Assembly: GCA_964446745.1 (NCBI GenBank) | Contig: CAYURR010000120.1 | Span: 1 to 9,395 of the forward strand | DNA: 9,395 nucleotides | DNA from: CAYURR01 sp964446745 | GTDB taxonomy: Bacteria; Bacillota; Clostridia; Lachnospirales; WQUN01 | Direction of reading: 5' to 3' | Part shown: positions 7,676 through 9,395 of the stretch, one piece after another | Numbering within the stretch: position 1 is the first letter of the stretch | Layout of the letters: every line of letters starts with the position of its first letter | Position numbers and translations under genes: made by a program | The notes under the pieces: generated by a model | Databases searched by the model: none | Told to the model about the DNA's origin: nothing | What the model saw: only the letters and a program-made list of their open reading frames with translations

Positions 7676-7893
7676 CAGGTAACTTACTTGACCATTCCGT
7701 TACATAGGCTCACCGCTATCGCGGGGCTTATAAACCGACATCATTAAACATCACGTTAAACGGAATAGAGGCCATACGGACAGCCGGGTCAACTGCCGAT
7801 TGCAATTTTTATGAGTTGGTTACTTCATAACCATGTGTATAACACACAACACTTGTGAAAAGGTCAATAAGAGTAGTAATAGTAAGTTATTTG
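7676..7893 (+). ncRNA. Structured leader RNA upstream of speD, candidate riboswitch of unrecognised class
   Basis: The outermost helix P1 pairs 7676-7687 with 7882-7893 over 12 uninterrupted base pairs (two G-U), enclosing about 194 nt and starting at the predicted transcription start. Inside, 7688-7693 (TTGACC) pairs with GGTCAA at 7862-7867, or alternatively with an identical GGTCAA at 7787-7792. Directly stacked on it, 7694-7701 pairs with 7759-7766 (ATTCCGTT/AACGGAAT). Local hairpins include CCGC-TATC-GCGG (7713-7724), CGG/CAG with CTG/CCG around 7777-7798, and TGGTTA-CTTCA-TAACCA (7817-7833). A terminator follows downstream, before speD. I see no S-box, T-box, cobalamin, lysine, glycine or THF signature. 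The polyamine context suggests a ligand such as SAM, a polyamine or a basic amino acid, but that is inference. It could also be a free-standing small RNA. Confidence 0.55.
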
Positions 7894-7937
7894 CTGTATA
7901 GACTCTGAAAGCATGCCATGTAATCACGATTACGTTT

Positions 7938-8004
7938 TCCCAAGTGCTCTGTGCCCCGCCCTAAGGCGGTATACACAAATGTGCTTGGGATTTTGTATTT
8001 TATT
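7938..8004 (+). terminator. Intrinsic terminator/attenuator just before speD
   Basis: TCCCAAGTGC (7938-7947) pairs with GTGCTTGGGA (7981-7990) over 10 bp including two G-U. The stem continues through TGTG/CACA (about 7950-7953 with 7974-7977) to a GC-rich tip, CCGCC-CTAA-GGCGG (7956-7969). The U-rich tract TTTTGTATTTTATT begins directly at the stem base (7991-8004). No convincing promoter lies between this and speD, so speD expression seems to require readthrough, the layout of an attenuator. CACTTG at 7850-7855, inside the leader, is complementary to CAAGTG (7941-7946) in the terminator 5' arm and could be part of an antiterminator. Confidence 0.75.
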
Positions 8005-8008
8005 AGGC

Positions 8009-8014
8009 AAGGAG
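8009..8014 (+). promoter_or_regulatory. Ribosome binding site of speD
   Basis: AAGGAG is seven bases before the ATG at 8022. It lies just after the U tract of the attenuator, outside the terminator stem, so the hairpin itself would not mask it. Confidence 0.85.
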
Positions 8015-8021
8015 TAACGCT

Positions 8022-8822
8022 ATGGATAACAAACTCACCCTCTATGGCTTCAACAATCTCACAAAGACGTTGAGCTTCAACATCTATGACGTCTGCTACG
8101 CAAAGAGCGAACGAGAGCAACGGGATTACATCGCATACATCGATGAACAATACAATTCCGATCGCCTTACGAATATCCTGTGCAAGGTCACAGAGATCAT
8201 CGGCGCGCATGTGCTCAATATCTCAAAACAGGACTACGACCCGCAGGGTGCGTCCGTGACGATATTGATCACCGAGGAGGCACTGCCTCACGAGCTCGTG
8301 GATCAGTCCTGCAACAAGGGACGCTACGCCGCAGACCGCGAGACAATACTCGCGCACCTCGACAAGAGCCATGTCACAGTCCACACCTACCCCGAATACC
8401 ATCCCGATAACGCGATCACAACCTTTCGTGTGGATATCGACGTATCGACCTGCGGCATGATTTCGCCGCTCGCTGCGCTGAACTTTTTGATCGGCAGCTT
8501 CGACTCCGATATCATCACGATCGACTATCGTGTCAGGGGCTTTACACGGGACATGTCGGGCAAGAAATATTTCATCGATCACGATATCACCTCGATACAG
8601 GACTTTATCGATAAGAAGACCCTCAAGAGCTATGACGCGATCGACGTGAACGTATATCAGTCAAACATCTTCCATACCAAGATGCTGATAAAGGATATCA
8701 TCCTTCAGAACTATTTATTTAACGCGGATGTCTATGAGATTGCACCTAAGCAGCGTCTTGAGATCACAAACAGCCTGCGTAAGGAAATGATCGAGATTTT
8801 CAGCGGCAGCAATGTATTTTAA
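8022..8822 (+). CDS. speD: S-adenosylmethionine decarboxylase proenzyme, E. coli type
   Basis: 266 residues, close to the 264 of E. coli SpeD, and alignable over the full length: GFNNLTKTLSFNIYDVCYAK (9-28), DYDPQGASVTIL, AHLDKSHVTVHTYPE (111-125), DVSTCGMISPLAALN and DYRVRGFTRD. The proenzyme cleaves itself at K115-S116, leaving a pyruvoyl group on the new alpha chain. C144 in STCG matches the catalytic cysteine (C140) of E. coli. The enzyme is cytoplasmic and converts SAM to decarboxylated SAM, the aminopropyl donor for spermidine synthesis. It is the long E. coli-type form, not the short Bacillus/Thermotoga SpeH form of about 120-130 residues. The ribosome binding site and start are clear. 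It is followed after 14 bases by a decarboxylase gene, so both probably form a polyamine operon. A structured leader and terminator upstream suggest regulation by attenuation. Confidence 0.97.
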   Translation: MDNKLTLYGFNNLTKTLSFNIYDVCYAKSEREQRDYIAYIDEQYNSDRLTNILCKVTEIIGAHVLNISKQDYDPQGASVTILITEEALPHELVDQSCNKGRYAADRETILAHLDKSHVTVHTYPEYHPDNAITTFRVDIDVSTCGMISPLAALNFLIGSFDSDIITIDYRVRGFTRDMSGKKYFIDHDITSIQDFIDKKTLKSYDAIDVNVYQSNIFHTKMLIKDIILQNYLFNADVYEIAPKQRLEITNSLRKEMIEIFSGSNVF

Positions 8823-8823
8823 C

Positions 8824-8828
8824 GGAGG
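8824..8828 (+). promoter_or_regulatory. Ribosome binding site of the PLP decarboxylase
   Basis: GGAGG starts one base after the speD stop and lies eight bases before the ATG at 8837. This fixes the start and supports one transcript with speD. Confidence 0.8.
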
Positions 8829-8836
8829 CGGCTACG

Positions 8837-9395
8837 ATGCGTAAAACAGATATCAGACAGGATCGTGCCCCTATCTATGAGGCACTGTCCGCACATTTGA
8901 AAAAGCGTGTGGTGCCGTTTGATGTACCGGGTCACAAGGCCGGACGCGGCACACCGCAGCTCACCGCATTTTTGGGCGAGGCCTGCATGAAGGCCGATGT
9001 GAATTCCATGAAGCCTCTGGACAACCTCTGCCATCCCGTATCCGTGATACGCGAGGCCGAGGAGCTAGCCGCACAGGCCTTTGGAGCGGCTGATGCGTTT
9101 TTCATGGTCGGCGGCACTACCTCGTCCGTGCAGGCTATGATCATGTCGGCCTGCAAAGCCGGCGAAAAGATCATATTGCCGAGAAACGTCCACCGCAGCG
9201 TTATTAATGCGCTGGTCGTTTGTGGCGCGATACCGATATACGTGAGCCCCGGTCTCGATAAAAAGCTCGGGATACCGCTCGGCATGTCGTTTGCGGATGT
9301 TGAGGCTACAATTTTGGCCCATCCGGACGCAAAGGCCGTGTTTGTAAACAATCCGACCTATTACGGTATATGCTCGGACATCGGGCGCATTACCG
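8837..9395 (+). CDS. speA: Orn/Lys/Arg decarboxylase, aminotransferase fold (Bacillus SpeA type), 3' truncated by window edge
   Basis: The first 186 residues of a protein that runs off the right edge; complete relatives are about 480-490 residues. Visible family features are APIYEAL (11-17), FDVPGHKAGRG (28-38), the block KPLDNLCHP (59-67), AEELAAQAFGA, the glycine-rich GGTTSSVQAM (92-101) that holds the cofactor phosphate, IILPRNVHRSVINAL (112-126) and NNPTYYGICSDI (171-182). The resemblance to B. subtilis SpeA (arginine decarboxylase, giving agmatine) is high throughout. The PLP-binding lysine lies beyond the window. Lysine and ornithine decarboxylases of the same fold share these motifs, so the substrate is not settled by sequence. 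Position after speD fits spermidine synthesis through agmatine; speE and speB-like genes would be expected next. Confidence 0.9.
   Translation, partial: MRKTDIRQDRAPIYEALSAHLKKRVVPFDVPGHKAGRGTPQLTAFLGEACMKADVNSMKPLDNLCHPVSVIREAEELAAQAFGAADAFFMVGGTTSSVQAMIMSACKAGEKIILPRNVHRSVINALVVCGAIPIYVSPGLDKKLGIPLGMSFADVEATILAHPDAKAVFVNNPTYYGICSDIGRIT

Noticed and set aside
7678..8021. S-box SAM riboswitch or T-box in the speD leader
   Set aside because: The conserved core bases of the SAM-I aptamer and the T-box antiterminator sequence are absent.
7887..8582. Minus-strand frames of 107 and 119 codons
   Set aside because: They are antisense to speD and its leader and have no family features. SpeD is certain on the plus strand.
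8932..9351. 139-codon minus-strand frame
   Set aside because: It is antisense to the well-conserved PLP decarboxylase, so it is a codon-bias artefact.
1..9395. CRISPR array, insertion sequence or prophage genes
   Set aside because: No direct-repeat array, transposase or terminal inverted repeats were seen. The tRNA gene has no integrase or att-like repeat beside it.

Overview
The window looks like chromosomal DNA of a Gram-positive anaerobe, most likely of the Clostridia (Bacillota). The reasons are S-layer homology (SLH) repeats, a dockerin-like module, strong GGAGG ribosome binding sites, a YloC/YicC-type protein, a tRNA-Pro(GGG) without an encoded CCA, and a Bacillus SpeA-type decarboxylase. 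Genus or species cannot be told from this sequence.

Layout. Positions 1-919 (minus) hold yicC, complete except for its stop codon. A tRNA-Pro gene follows at 970-1043 (minus) with its own promoter. Positions 1111-7511 (minus) hold a two-gene surface/secretion operon. It is transcribed from near 7550, and a very large secreted M60-family metallopeptidase with dockerin, discoidin-like and FN3 modules comes first. The second gene is an SLH-anchored protein, coupled to the first by an ATGA overlap. Positions 7512-8021 are a divergent regulatory region. Positions 8022-9395 (plus) hold the start of a polyamine operon: speD (S-adenosylmethionine decarboxylase) and a partial PLP-dependent arginine/lysine/ornithine decarboxylase that leaves the window.

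Two parts deserve most attention. The first is the leader of speD. A near-consensus promoter (7643-7671) starts a leader of about 344 nt whose first bases form a 12-bp closing helix with bases about 200 nt downstream. Further nested helices lie inside. A classical intrinsic terminator (7938-8004) sits just before the speD ribosome binding site. This is the architecture of a riboswitch or attenuator, and I recognise no known class. The second is the protease/SLH pair. The protease carries a dockerin and its translationally coupled partner has an SLH anchor plus an N-terminal beta domain that could be a divergent cohesin. This suggests a dedicated two-component device for displaying a glycoprotein-directed protease on the cell surface.

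How the genes work together: SpeD makes decarboxylated SAM, the aminopropyl donor. The following decarboxylase would supply agmatine (or cadaverine/putrescine). Spermidine synthase and agmatine ureohydrolase genes would be expected beyond the right edge. The peptidase and SLH protein act outside the cell and are unrelated to the polyamine genes apart from sharing the divergent intergenic region.
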